DNA of 64,000 nucleotides from Jiella pacifica (lineage in GTDB: Bacteria > Pseudomonadota > Alphaproteobacteria > Rhizobiales > Rhizobiaceae): positions 62,001 to 126,000 of the forward strand of contig NZ_JAAAMG010000008.1 of the NCBI RefSeq assembly GCF_010500815.1, in the 5' to 3' direction. The notes beneath the pieces are model-generated. The model had not been told where the DNA came from. It made no database searches and saw only the letters and a program-made list of their open reading frames with translations. A program made the translations under genes and the position numbers. Each line of letters begins with the position of its first letter. Positions within the stretch are counted from its first letter, which is position 1. Shown here piece after piece: positions 46,743 through 55,065 of the stretch.

Positions 46743-47633
46743 ATGACGAGAATCCTTGTCACCGGCGCGAGCGGCAACATCGGCCGCATGACCCTCAAGC
46801 ATCTTTCGAAGCGCGTGCCCGCCAACGATATCGTTGGCCTCGCGCGCGATCCGGATAAAGCTGCAGATCTTGCTGCTGGGGGAATCGAGATCCGGAAGGG
46901 CGACTACCTCGACCGTGAGGGGCTGGTGCGCGCCTTTGAAGGGATCGACAAGGTCATGCTCGTGTCCACCCACGCCTTTACCGATCGCAATACTCAGCAT
47001 CAAAACGTCATCGAGGCTGCGAAGCAGGCGGGCGTTAGACACGTCGTCTACATGCCGATCATCCACAATCCCGAATCGACCATCAAGCTGCCCCACGTCA
47101 CCGAAGAGGACATCTTTGCCGAGGAAAAACTCAAGGCTTCCGGCCTGACCTATACGCTGGTGCGCCATCCGCCATTTCTCGAAAATATTCAGGGTTATGT
47201 CGGTGGCAATCCGTTGGAGAAGGGTGTTCTTACGCCGGCCGGCACAGGCAAGGCGGGCTATGCCTCCCGTGAGGAGCTGGCCGAAGCCCATGCCGTCGTG
47301 CTGACCGAGGCTGGCCATGAGAACAAGTCCTACTCTCTGTATGGCGGACCGGCGGTGTCGTTTTCGGATATCGCGCAGATCCTGTCGGACATCAGCGGCA
47401 AGCCTGTGCCGTTGAAAGCCGTCTCCGATCAGGAGTATATCGCCAATCTCGTCTCGGCAGGCATGCCCGAACCGGCTGCAAGGTTTGTGCTTACTTGGGT
47501 CCAGGGCGTCAACGTCGGCGAATGGGAGGGCCAGACCGGCGACCTGGAGAAACTCCTTGGTCGCAAGCCGACGACGCCGGCCGAGTTCCTGCGAGCCAAC
47601 TATGCTTCGCTCGAACTTGGGACCAAGAATTAG
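46743..47633 (+). CDS. NmrA/QorB-like NAD(P)-binding protein
   Basis: A 296-residue atypical short-chain dehydrogenase. It has an N-terminal ILVTGASGNIGRMTLKHL nucleotide loop, the segment RHVVYMPIIHNP, and the C-terminal substrate cap typical of NmrA/QorB (YtfG) quinone reductases; no classical Tyr-Lys pair is obvious. It lies 78 bp after the MDR enzyme gene and is probably in the same HxlR regulon. Confidence 0.85.
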   Translation: MTRILVTGASGNIGRMTLKHLSKRVPANDIVGLARDPDKAADLAAGGIEIRKGDYLDREGLVRAFEGIDKVMLVSTHAFTDRNTQHQNVIEAAKQAGVRHVVYMPIIHNPESTIKLPHVTEEDIFAEEKLKASGLTYTLVRHPPFLENIQGYVGGNPLEKGVLTPAGTGKAGYASREELAEAHAVVLTEAGHENKSYSLYGGPAVSFSDIAQILSDISGKPVPLKAVSDQEYIANLVSAGMPEPAARFVLTWVQGVNVGEWEGQTGDLEKLLGRKPTTPAEFLRANYASLELGTKN

Positions 47634-47754
47634 TCTACAACAATTCCATTGGACCATGATATCGGGATCGGCGCGTGCGAATTTTGCGCCAGTCTCCGCC
47701 ACGATCTCGACTGGAAACCCTGAGTGTTTGATCTTTGGTCACCGGAGGAAGACA

Positions 47755-47775
47755 CAAAAAATGCCCGTTCGGGCA
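47755..47775 (-). terminator. intrinsic terminator (minus strand)
   Basis: Read on the minus strand, the stem TGCCCG-AA-CGGGCA is followed by TTTTTT. It would stop transcription leaving the IS3 remnant toward the oxidoreductase cluster. Plus-strand reading has no T run. Confidence 0.65.
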
Positions 47776-47798
47776 GCTGGACGGCAATAATGAAAATG

Positions 47799-48385
47799 TC
47801 AGTTGCTGACCGCGCCGGGTTCTCCGGAGGCTGATTTGTTTGCGTGCTGCGCTGCGATCGAGGTCATCTTGAGCTGAGCGTAGGAGCGATCCTCCGCCTC
47901 GGCGGGGGGAATGTATCCGATGGGTTCGAGGAGGCGGCGGTTGTTGGACCGGTCGACCCATTCGAGGGTGGCGAATTCGACGGCCCAGCAGCTTCTCCGG
48001 GGGCCGCGCCGATGGATCACTTCGGTCTTGTCGAGGCCGTTGATCGTCTCGGCGACGGCGTTGTCCTCGCAATCTCCAACGCGTCCGTCCGATGGCTCGA
48101 TGCCGGCGTCGGCGAGGCGCTCGGTGTTTTTGATCGAGACGTATTGCATGGCGCGATCGCCGTGATAGACGAGGCCGCCTTTGCGAACGGGCCTGTAATC
48201 GTGAGGCGCCTGTCCCAGAGCATCGAGAACGAAGTCCGTCCGCGCCGAGCGCGACACCCGCCAGCCGAGAATGCGCCGGGAGAAGGTATCGATCACGAAA
48301 GCGACGTAGACACCTGGGCCGGCCCTGCCGGGCCAGGTGGCGACATACGTAAAAATCGGAAACCCACGGGGTTTCGGACACGGCG
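47799..48385 (-). pseudogene. IS3 OrfB (DDE transposase), 5'-deleted and frameshifted
   Basis: It encodes the integrase core FVIDTFSRRILGWRVS, VYHGDRAMQYVSIKNTERLADAGIEPS, and DNAVAETINGLDKTEVIH. The first DDE segment is broken: TYVATW is interrupted by an extra T around 48349-48353 (WVSDF then out of frame). The N-terminal half is deleted. The stop lies 8 bp beyond the terminal repeat. Confidence 0.8.
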
Positions 48386-48690
48386 CCTTGAACTGGCGGT
48401 TCTCCCGCTCCAGCGCCCTGATCCGGTCACGCTCCCCGCTGGTCGTGCCGGCTCAAAGACCCTGGTCGCGCTCCGCTTGCCGAACCAGTTCCGGAGCGTC
48501 TCGGCCATGCAGCCGATCTTCGCTGCAATCGAACCCATCGCCGCCCATTGCGAGGCTTGCTCGCTCTGCTGTCCGAGCACCATTCGCACAGCGTGTTCGC
48601 GGATCTCAGGTGAAAACCTGTTCGTCCTCTTGCTTGTCATCGCTCCAGTCTCTCAAGCGTTGGAGCCTTCGGAGGACCTGGCGCGGTTCA
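47807..48690 (-). mobile_element. IS3-family element, internally deleted
   Basis: About 0.88 kb bounded by imperfect terminal inverted repeats. The right end (minus strand from 48690) reads TGAACCGCGCCAGGTCC, and the left end from 47807 reads TGACCGCGCCGGGTTCTCC; both continue as (C)TCCG-AGGCT. Intact relatives are about 1.2-1.3 kb, so some 0.3-0.4 kb is missing from the middle, joining the end of orfA to the integrase core of orfB. Both genes also carry frameshifts. No target-site duplication is obvious at the borders. It lies immediately before the mobilization genes. Confidence 0.8.
48420..48640 (-). pseudogene. IS3 OrfA, frameshifted
   Basis: It starts MTSKRTNRFSPEIREHAVRM and continues SIAAKIGCMAETLRNW (helix-turn-helix). 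It then shifts frame around 48450, where the +1 frame continues TSGERDRIRALERENRQ as expected for the coiled part of OrfA. The OrfA C-terminus is removed by the internal deletion. Confidence 0.78.
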
Positions 48691-48710
48691 ATCCTGTCTA
48701 AACAAGAGAA

Positions 48711-48830
48711 ATGGTGGTGCGCCTGGACAGCGAGACCTCGAACGAGCTGTTCGAGACGCTGGAGGCGTGGAATACCCTGCTTGAGCACCCAAAATCCTCG
48801 GATTTTCAGGTGCCGCCATGCTCTCCGTAG
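48711..48830 (+). CDS. possible 39-residue leader peptide before mobC
   Basis: A short open frame starting MVVRLDSETSNELFETLEAW begins just past the IS3 end, after an in-frame TAA, and ends 12 bp into the mobC gene. AAGAGAA is a weak ribosome-binding site. I do not recognise it. It could be the shortened remnant of an earlier gene cut by the IS insertion, or a coupling peptide. Confidence 0.3.
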   Translation: MVVRLDSETSNELFETLEAWNTLLEHPKSSDFQVPPCSP

Positions 48831-49300
48831 GGGATGTCTTCGCCAGTGCGACCGGCCTGCCGGACGTACCGCCTTCCAAACCTCGGCCTACAGTACGGCT
48901 TGCGCCGCCTGAAGCGGCGAACGGGCCGAAGCGCAAACGCGCCGCGCCGTTCAGCATTCGCCTCAGTGAAGAGGAGCGCGCCCAGTTGGCGCGAGAAGCC
49001 GGGGGCGAACCGCTCGGCACCTATATCCGGGTCAAGGTCCTGGATGGCAGCGGTCAGCGCAAGCGGCGCACCGGCCAACCCATTGAGGACCGGAAGGCGC
49101 TTGCGAGGCTGCTCGGCCTCCTCGGCAAATCCGAGCTGGGCGCGCACCTCGCGGAACTGGCCAGCGCCGCCCGCTCCGGTTCCCTGCCCGTCGATCCTGA
49201 AACGCAAACCCAGCTGCAAGAGACGCTGGCGGATGTGCGGGAACTCCGCCGCCTGCTCATGGAGGCGCTCGGCCTGCAGATGGGCGGGGCGGCACCATGA
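48818..49300 (+). CDS. mobC: MobC-like relaxosome accessory protein
   Basis: A 160-residue protein. Residues 45-70 (APFSIRLSEEERAQLAREAGGEPLGTYIRVKVL) form a ribbon-helix-helix DNA-binding fold as in MobC/NikA proteins. A helical C-terminus (LGKSELGAHLAELASAARSGSL) completes the family signature. MobC helps the relaxase open the origin of transfer. It overlaps the relaxase start (ATGA). Confidence 0.83.
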   Translation: MLSVGDVFASATGLPDVPPSKPRPTVRLAPPEAANGPKRKRAAPFSIRLSEEERAQLAREAGGEPLGTYIRVKVLDGSGQRKRRTGQPIEDRKALARLLGLLGKSELGAHLAELASAARSGSLPVDPETQTQLQETLADVRELRRLLMEALGLQMGGAAP

Positions 49301-50604
49301 TCCTCAAGGGCTCGCAGCGCGGCGGGGGACAGGACCTCGCCCGCCATCTGATGAAGGTGGAAGATAACGAGCATGTACGGGTGCACGAGCTGCGCGGCTT
49401 TGCCTCCGATGACCTCAAGGGCGCATTCAAGGAAGCTGAAGCCATCGCGCGCGGGACGCACTGCAAACAATATCTCTTCTCGCTGAGCCTGAGCCCGCCG
49501 GAGAGCGCCCGCGTCAGTGCGGCGCAGTTCGAGGCAGCCATCGGCCAGGTCGAGGAGAAGCTGGGGCTGACCGGCCAGCCGCGCGCGGTCGTCTTCCATG
49601 AGAAGGAAGGCCGGCGGCATTGCCATTGTGTGTGGAGCCGCATCGACGCCGAGACGATGACGGCCAAGCAGATGTCGTTCTTCAAGACCAAACTGCAGGG
49701 CGTCTCGCAATCGCTTTATCTCGATCACGGCTGGGACATGCCGCGCGGCATGCTGGACAAGGCCGCGCGCGATCCCACCGGCTTTACTCTCGCCGAATGG
49801 CAGCAAGGCAAACGCCAGGGCGTCGATCCGCGCTGGCAGAAGCTCATCATCCAGGAGTGCTGGAAAACCTCCGACTGCCAGCGCGGGTTCGAGGCCGCGC
49901 TGGAAAGCAAAGGCCTGTTCCTGGCACGCGGCGACCGGCGGGGGCATGTCGTCGTCGATCATGACGGCAGCGTTCATGCCCTCTCCCGGATGCTGGACCT
50001 CAAGACCAAGGACGTCCGCGCCCGGCTTGGCGACGGGGCCGATCTTCGGTCCGTCGATCAGACCAAAGCCCGCATTGCCGAGCGCATGACGCCGGCGATC
50101 CGCCGCCATGTGGCGGAGAGCAAGGCGAAGTTTGCGGAAACCGCCAAGGCGCTGAACGATCAGAAGGCGGAGATGACCGCCCGGCACCGCCGCGCAAGGG
50201 TCCGCCTTGAGGCCGAGCATAAAGCGCAATGGCAGGCGGAGATCAGAAGCCGCTCCGCGTCCCTGCCGCGCGGTTTGCCCGGTATCTGGCAGCGTGTGAG
50301 CGGGCAGTACCAGGACATGCGCCGCCGCAACGAGTCGGCGATGGCCGCGCTGTGGCAACGCCAGGCGGATGCGCGTCAGGCGCTGATCGACAAACAGCTG
50401 AGCCAGCGGGCCGCTTTGCAGGACCGCATCAAGGCGCTGCGGGACGAGCAGGCCAGGCAGCTTCGAGAATTGCGCGGGGAGATCGGGCGCTTCCTCGCCT
50501 TCACGACCGGGCGGGATGGCCCGGCGCGTGAACCAAGCCGCGCCCGTCAACCGGAACGCGGCAGCGGACGCCAGAGAAGCCGGGGGCTTCGCCTGGAGCG
50601 ATAG
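49297..50604 (+). CDS. relaxase/mobilization nuclease
   Basis: A 435-residue relaxase. The metal-binding motif is GRRHCHCVWSRID with His108 and His110 (HUH-type). N-terminal residues MILKGSQRGGGQDLARHL are typical of an alphaproteobacterial relaxase group, in which the tyrosine of motif I is not obvious. The C-terminal 170 residues form a long charged coiled coil (KAKFAETAKALNDQKAEMTARHRR onward). It would nick oriT and lead the strand into the recipient. It follows mobC in the usual order. Confidence 0.87.
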   Translation: MILKGSQRGGGQDLARHLMKVEDNEHVRVHELRGFASDDLKGAFKEAEAIARGTHCKQYLFSLSLSPPESARVSAAQFEAAIGQVEEKLGLTGQPRAVVFHEKEGRRHCHCVWSRIDAETMTAKQMSFFKTKLQGVSQSLYLDHGWDMPRGMLDKAARDPTGFTLAEWQQGKRQGVDPRWQKLIIQECWKTSDCQRGFEAALESKGLFLARGDRRGHVVVDHDGSVHALSRMLDLKTKDVRARLGDGADLRSVDQTKARIAERMTPAIRRHVAESKAKFAETAKALNDQKAEMTARHRRARVRLEAEHKAQWQAEIRSRSASLPRGLPGIWQRVSGQYQDMRRRNESAMAALWQRQADARQALIDKQLSQRAALQDRIKALRDEQARQLRELRGEIGRFLAFTTGRDGPAREPSRARQPERGSGRQRSRGLRLER

Positions 50605-50635
50605 GCCGCGCTCTTATCAAGAGGAGTGAACGGGC

Positions 50636-51166
50636 ATGTCATCGAACAACAGCAATGACGGGGGGATGGCGTTTGCCATCGCGCTGGTCGGAGCAGGCCT
50701 CGCCTTCATCGGCATCTTTCTCTTTGCCGTGCTGGCGTTTCTCGCCGTCATCATGACCATCCTGGCGCTGTGCGCCTGGATGACGCCGCTCAAGCTCGGC
50801 TCCATCACCATAGAGCCGCATGAAGCGCGGCTGTTCATCTATCGCGGCCTCGCCGGCGCGGTCCTCGTCCCGGCCTTCGTCGTCTTCTCCGCCATCCTCA
50901 TCGGCTTCCGGATTGACCCCAACTGGTGGTTCTACATGGTGGTCGGCGGCTATGTGCTGGGCTCGGTCGGTATCGCCATTCTCGAAGCATCGAGCGAGGA
51001 TGAAGATAAAGCAGCGGACGCCCCGCCCATGCCGGCACCGCGCGCGCTGGAGCCGCCGGCCCGCGTCCGCCAAGAGGGTCGCGAGCCGGTCCGCATGAAA
51101 GGTCCGGCGCGCTCTGCCGAACCGTTCCGCTTTGCCAGCTGGGATGACGAGGAGGAGTTCAAATGA
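50636..51166 (+). CDS. mobilization-locus membrane protein
   Basis: A 176-residue protein with three helices (about 12-50, fused pair AIALVGAGLAFIGIFLFAVLAFLAVIMTILALCAW; 70-90 AGAVLVPAFVVFSAILIGF; 97-115 YMVVGGYVLGSVGIAIL) and an acidic/proline-rich cytoplasmic tail. It is located between the relaxase and the coupling-protein-like gene and overlaps the next start by 4 bp. I know it only as a conserved neighbour of such relaxases; it may anchor the relaxosome. Confidence 0.65.
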   Translation: MSSNNSNDGGMAFAIALVGAGLAFIGIFLFAVLAFLAVIMTILALCAWMTPLKLGSITIEPHEARLFIYRGLAGAVLVPAFVVFSAILIGFRIDPNWWFYMVVGGYVLGSVGIAILEASSEDEDKAADAPPMPAPRALEPPARVRQEGREPVRMKGPARSAEPFRFASWDDEEEFK

Positions 51167-51396
51167 GTTTCCGCCGCCTGTTCGAGCTCTACGAGATCGC
51201 CTGGATGCTCGAATCACACGCGCAGCAGAGGCTAGGTTGGCGCGATGCAGCGGAAGCGAGACGCGCGCGAATACGCAGCGAGCGACTGGCCGCACAGCAG
51301 CTTCAGGCTATGCTCGACGCCAACCCCAGCGGATCGCTGGGCCACGCGCGGCTCGATGACGAGGAGGCGCTGCGCCGCGCCGGTCTCCTGCCATGA
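51163..51396 (+). CDS. small helical protein of the mobilization operon
   Basis: A 77-residue arginine-rich helical protein (FRRLFELYEIAWMLESHAQQRLGWRDAAEARRARIR). It has ATGA overlaps on both sides, so it is certainly part of the operon. Function unknown. Confidence 0.6.
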   Translation: MSFRRLFELYEIAWMLESHAQQRLGWRDAAEARRARIRSERLAAQQLQAMLDANPSGSLGHARLDDEEALRRAGLLP

Positions 51397-52787
51397 CCGG
51401 GACCGACCTCTCGCCATCCGTCCTGGCGGACCTCGCCGAAGCGCCGCGCCGGACGATCCGGCGCGGCATCGAGCTTGGCTTCTTCGCTGGTCAGCCGCTG
51501 ATCTATGACGGGACCGAGCCCGTCGCAATCGATGCCCAGGCCGGCAAGGGCAAGCTGACGCGGTTCCTTGGCGTCAATCTCGTCTCCCCACGCACGGCGC
51601 ACTTCACCAAGATCATCACCGATCCCAAGGATGCGGAGCTGGCCTGGATCAGCTGGAAGACGTTGGAGCGGGAAGGCTACCGGGTCCGGTTCATCAACCC
51701 GCGCCGCATCCACGGCTATCCGACCGAATCCTTCAACATCAACACGCGCCTCCTCGAAGTGGCGGCCGATCCCGTCTTATGGGGCACGGTGAATGACGCC
51801 GCGTATGATGCGGCCAGCTATCTCGTTCCGGTCGATAGCGACATCAAGAACCGCTGGATCGGTCAGGGCGTGCGCACGGCCTTTGCCCTCTACAACAAGA
51901 TCACCGCCCTTTACCCATCCCGCCGCTGGTCCTGTTCCCCTGGGGGCTTATGGGACTTCTACGGACGAGGCCGGTTCGAGATCGCCGACGATCTCCTCGT
52001 CTGGGCGGCGGATACCCGCCTGGAAGACGATTCCGGCATGTGCCGGCTGGTGGCCAGCTGGACCGACAGCCAGGATCAGTGGAATGCTTATTCCTCGATG
52101 ATGGTGGAACGACTCCAGGGATTCCAGCCCGGCACAGCCGCGCGGGAGGTCACGTCCTCGAACTCGTTCGATCCAGCGCACATGAAGACCGAGCGCACGG
52201 CGCTGTTCATCACGGGCGCCGCCACCTCGGAGACGAGCCGCACATTCGTGGGCGCGATGACGGCGGCGATAGTCGAACGGTTCACCGCCGCGCCTGGGCC
52301 GTTGCGCGCTCTCCTCATCGGCGAGGAATGGGGGCCGCTCTATGTCTCGAACTTCCATGAAATCCTCACCCTCTACCGGGCCGGCGGCATCAACTTCGTC
52401 GGCGTGTTCCAGAATGCGCCGGCGCAGATCGAAGCGCGGTACGGCAAAGAGATCGCCCGCATCTGGAAGAAAGCCGTCGCGCACACCCTCTATCGCGGCC
52501 TGCCCGATACCGACACGCTCAAAGAGATCGAGCACCGCTCCGGCAAGACCTCCGTCATGATCCGGGGATTCAACGTCAACCAGAACCAGGTCAGCGGTTC
52601 GGGGGATAACCTTGTCGAACAGGCCCGGCCCCTGCTTCAGGTCGAGGACATACGGGAGGCCACAGGCGGCGAAACAGGCTTGCTCGAATCGCGCGATCAG
52701 GGCTACTTTGTAGTTGAAACGCCGGAGTTCTGGAGGAGAGTGGAGATGCGAGAACGCCTTAGGAATTCGATTGATAAAGACAAATAA
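51393..52787 (+). CDS. TraG/VirD4-like coupling protein with altered ATP site
   Basis: A 464-residue T4CP-family protein. The expected Walker A region reads AQAGKGKL (Leu where Ser/Thr binds Mg2+), followed by IITDPKDAELAWISWKTLEREGYRVRFINP, the usual DPKGE...GHKVxVLNP region. The Walker B region reads ALLIGEEWG instead of hhhDE. The arginine-type motif RSGKTSVMIRGFNVNQNQ is present. No N-terminal membrane helices exist; the membrane protein two genes upstream may replace them. ATP hydrolysis is doubtful, but the family assignment is firm. It would hand the relaxase-DNA to a helper type IV secretion system. Confidence 0.78.
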   Translation: MTGTDLSPSVLADLAEAPRRTIRRGIELGFFAGQPLIYDGTEPVAIDAQAGKGKLTRFLGVNLVSPRTAHFTKIITDPKDAELAWISWKTLEREGYRVRFINPRRIHGYPTESFNINTRLLEVAADPVLWGTVNDAAYDAASYLVPVDSDIKNRWIGQGVRTAFALYNKITALYPSRRWSCSPGGLWDFYGRGRFEIADDLLVWAADTRLEDDSGMCRLVASWTDSQDQWNAYSSMMVERLQGFQPGTAAREVTSSNSFDPAHMKTERTALFITGAATSETSRTFVGAMTAAIVERFTAAPGPLRALLIGEEWGPLYVSNFHEILTLYRAGGINFVGVFQNAPAQIEARYGKEIARIWKKAVAHTLYRGLPDTDTLKEIEHRSGKTSVMIRGFNVNQNQVSGSGDNLVEQARPLLQVEDIREATGGETGLLESRDQGYFVVETPEFWRRVEMRERLRNSIDKDK

Positions 52788-52804
52788 GGCTTTAAGATAT
52801 CGTG

Positions 52805-53218
52805 ATGACAACGCCCGAACAACGAATAGCACACCTGCAAATGATCCAAGGTGTCATTTCTCGCGTTAGTTCCGATTCTCAAAATATAAAGACTTTATCA
52901 GTAACCGTCGCCGCAGCAGTGATCGCATTGGCTGGAACTAGTCAAACATATTCAACATCTATTACCATTCTTAGCATGTTTATCATGTTATTATTCTGGT
53001 GGCTGGCAGCTAACTCTCTACTTGTTGAGCGGTCATATCGTTATATGTATGACGAAATACGTACAAATAATATTGTATCCGACTTTTCAATGGATTGGCG
53101 CACTTACTGTGACAGAGTTCCGAGCGTTTGGTCGCTAGCGTTTTCTCAATCTATATTCCCGGTGTACCTCTCGGTATTGCTTCTGCTCGGAGTTGTGAGC
53201 TACTTGTCATGTCAGTGA
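52805..53218 (+). CDS. small three-helix membrane protein, putative defence effector
   Basis: A 137-residue protein. A soluble start (RIAHLQMIQGVISRVSSDSQNIK) is followed by a helical hairpin (LSVTVAAAVIALAG, residues 31-45, and SITILSMFIMLLFWWLAAN, 51-69). Then come LLVERSYRYMYDEIR and a third helix (IFPVYLSVLLLLGVVSYL, about 117-134). It resembles small membrane proteins found beside SLOG and TIR genes (SLATT-like effectors), thought to disrupt the membrane on activation. It overlaps the end of the convergent SLOG gene by 7 bp. The gene is AT-rich, unlike the mobilization genes before it. No good ribosome-binding site; ATG 52805 or GTG 52802. Confidence 0.68.
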   Translation: MTTPEQRIAHLQMIQGVISRVSSDSQNIKTLSVTVAAAVIALAGTSQTYSTSITILSMFIMLLFWWLAANSLLVERSYRYMYDEIRTNNIVSDFSMDWRTYCDRVPSVWSLAFSQSIFPVYLSVLLLLGVVSYLSCQ

Positions 53219-53865
53219 TCACCTACATTCCATCGTCGTAATTCAAGGTCTTCAGGTTGTTCTGCAGGACTGGCATAGCGCTTTTCATCTAACGGAATTT
53301 CCAACTGATGATGAAGCAACCTAACGTAGTCCATATCGTCTCGTAACTCTTCCGCGTCGATTCCTTCATCAGCACCAACCTGCAGCGCCGCACCTCCAGT
53401 CGATAGAACAGGGATAATCTTAACGTTTGGCTGCAAACTTTTGAGTAATTTCTGCTCTTCAATAATTCCAGCCATGCCGCCTATGAAAACTCCAGCTTGG
53501 AAAACATTGTCAGAAAACATCTTAGTGCGCATTTCAACCAGACTGTCTTTAAGATCGCCGCCTACATTACTAGTGTAAACCACATTATCGAATTTCGAGT
53601 TGTCTTCGGGAAATTCCTCCTTGAAATAGTTCGACTGATACAATGTCACCCATTCGTTGTATTTTATATTTAGATCCTTTGCAGCGAATGAGATCATAGG
53701 AGTGATTGCCGGATGGCCGCCCCATATGATTTTTCGCCGTCCCAGGGCTACAAATACGAGCGCCGAGACAGCGGCTGCTATTGCCACGGAGTCGGATGTC
53801 GTGGCGAATTCCGGCGCCCGTTGTGGGTCCGGCACACTAGCTGATAGAAATATAGCCCCTGACAT
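53212..53865 (-). CDS. stand-alone SLOG-domain nucleotide-sensor protein
   Basis: A 217-residue Rossmann-like SLOG protein. It begins GAIFLSASVPDPQRAP (residues 3-18) and carries VALGRRKIIWGGHPAITPMI (39-58), the nucleotide-binding loop GVFIGGMAGIIEEQKLL (125-141) and VIPVLSTGGAAL. SLOG domains bind nucleotide-derived signals, as in ThsA of Thoeris, but here no SIR2 or other effector domain is fused. ATG 53865 lies one base after the TIR gene's stop and GAGGG precedes it, so the two are coupled. Proposed role: sensor of a TIR-made signal that controls the convergent membrane protein. AT-rich. Confidence 0.77.
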   Translation of the reverse strand: MSGAIFLSASVPDPQRAPEFATTSDSVAIAAAVSALVFVALGRRKIIWGGHPAITPMISFAAKDLNIKYNEWVTLYQSNYFKEEFPEDNSKFDNVVYTSNVGGDLKDSLVEMRTKMFSDNVFQAGVFIGGMAGIIEEQKLLKSLQPNVKIIPVLSTGGAALQVGADEGIDAEELRDDMDYVRLLHHQLEIPLDEKRYASPAEQPEDLELRRWNVGDH

Positions 53866-53866
53866 A

Positions 53867-55030
53867 TCAACCCTCACCCAGTTCTACGAGCTGCCAAGCA
53901 GCTTCCGAAACTTTAATGGATCTGACGGAACGTATGTTTTCATCAAGCCACGCTAGATGCTCATTCCATCTATCTCTTATTCCAACGTGGTCATAAATAA
54001 GAACAGGAGTTCCAGAAGCATACGCCATTCTAGCTCGGACGGAGATTTCGTTGAGGATTTCGGCGCTAGGTATTCCGACAATAGGATAAGCCCATATCCG
54101 CCTTCCGTCCTCTAATTTTATCGCGACGGTCCTATTTGCGCCAACGCTTTCGATAGTAGCTCCTATCTTCGCTATTTCCGCTCGCAATTTACCTGTAATC
54201 GAAATATATCTTGATGCGATACTTTTACTTCGCAAGCGTTCAACCGCTAAAATTATCTCGTCGCAACGCTGCGCGTTGATAGAGCCATCTGCAGATCCGA
54301 AGTCCTGGCTTTCTAAATAAAGCGTTTCGGCGAATTCGGTCATTCGGTTAGGCTTGTGTTCAGGCCATACGAGCCGAAGTACATGTATTTCTTTAGCGCG
54401 CGCTCGTCCTATCTCCTGCCGTGTCCATTTTGATTCAAAGTACAATGGAGTATCCAACATTATCAAAAGATCTGAGTCGCAGAGCCTGTGCCACAAGATG
54501 TCTTGAAACGGCTCGCCCGGCCGGATATCATGAGTATCCAGGAATACATCATAACCGCGCGCTGAGATTAAATCATGAAGCTGGGCTGCAGCTACGCGGG
54601 ATTCCGTGCGTTTGTAACTGATGAAGACGCGACGTAGGGGTCGAACTAAGCCAATGCATTCGAGCAGAGCTGTTGATATCTCAATCATCGCCGGATCGTC
54701 ATCACGCATCCGATAGCCATTAAATTGATGGAGAAAATGGGGTACCGAAACGCCAAAATCACTGTTTGAATCAACTACAGGTATGATCGGAATGCTATGA
54801 AAAGATAGCGTCCGAGCGATATCTTCGTCAGGATTATTCGGACCTCCGAAATATATTGCTGCCGCCGCAACATGCCTATCTCGATTTTCGACTGCGTCTC
54901 TCGTTCTAATCTCCACATCTGATCCAATGCTAAGACCAAAGTCGGAAATAATTTCTCGCAACGTTGCAGAGAGAACAGCGACTTGTTCGTCTTTTACGTT
55001 ACCAAGAATCAAAATTTCGTATGATATCAC
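53867..55030 (-). CDS. TIR-domain protein with unassigned N- and C-terminal domains
   Basis: A 387-residue protein. Residues 1-130 form an alpha/beta domain (EILILGNVKDEQVAVLSATL; AAAAIYFGGPN; SIPIIPVVDSN) that I cannot name. The TIR domain is at about 132-222: RRVFISYKRTESR, YDVFLDTHDIRPGEPF, LLIMLDTPLYFESKWTRQEIGRA, where Glu206 matches the NADase glutamate. Residues 240-387 hold another unassigned region. TIR enzymes cleave NAD+ or build cyclic ADP-ribose signals in phage defence. A GTG start, with AGGA upstream. It lies 35 bp downstream of the ThsB-like gene in the same operon. Confidence 0.78.
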   Translation of the reverse strand: MISYEILILGNVKDEQVAVLSATLREIISDFGLSIGSDVEIRTRDAVENRDRHVAAAAIYFGGPNNPDEDIARTLSFHSIPIIPVVDSNSDFGVSVPHFLHQFNGYRMRDDDPAMIEISTALLECIGLVRPLRRVFISYKRTESRVAAAQLHDLISARGYDVFLDTHDIRPGEPFQDILWHRLCDSDLLIMLDTPLYFESKWTRQEIGRARAKEIHVLRLVWPEHKPNRMTEFAETLYLESQDFGSADGSINAQRCDEIILAVERLRSKSIASRYISITGKLRAEIAKIGATIESVGANRTVAIKLEDGRRIWAYPIVGIPSAEILNEISVRARMAYASGTPVLIYDHVGIRDRWNEHLAWLDENIRSVRSIKVSEAAWQLVELGEG

Positions 55031-55065
55031 AGCATAGATCCTAGCCAGTTAATTCGGGCAGATAT

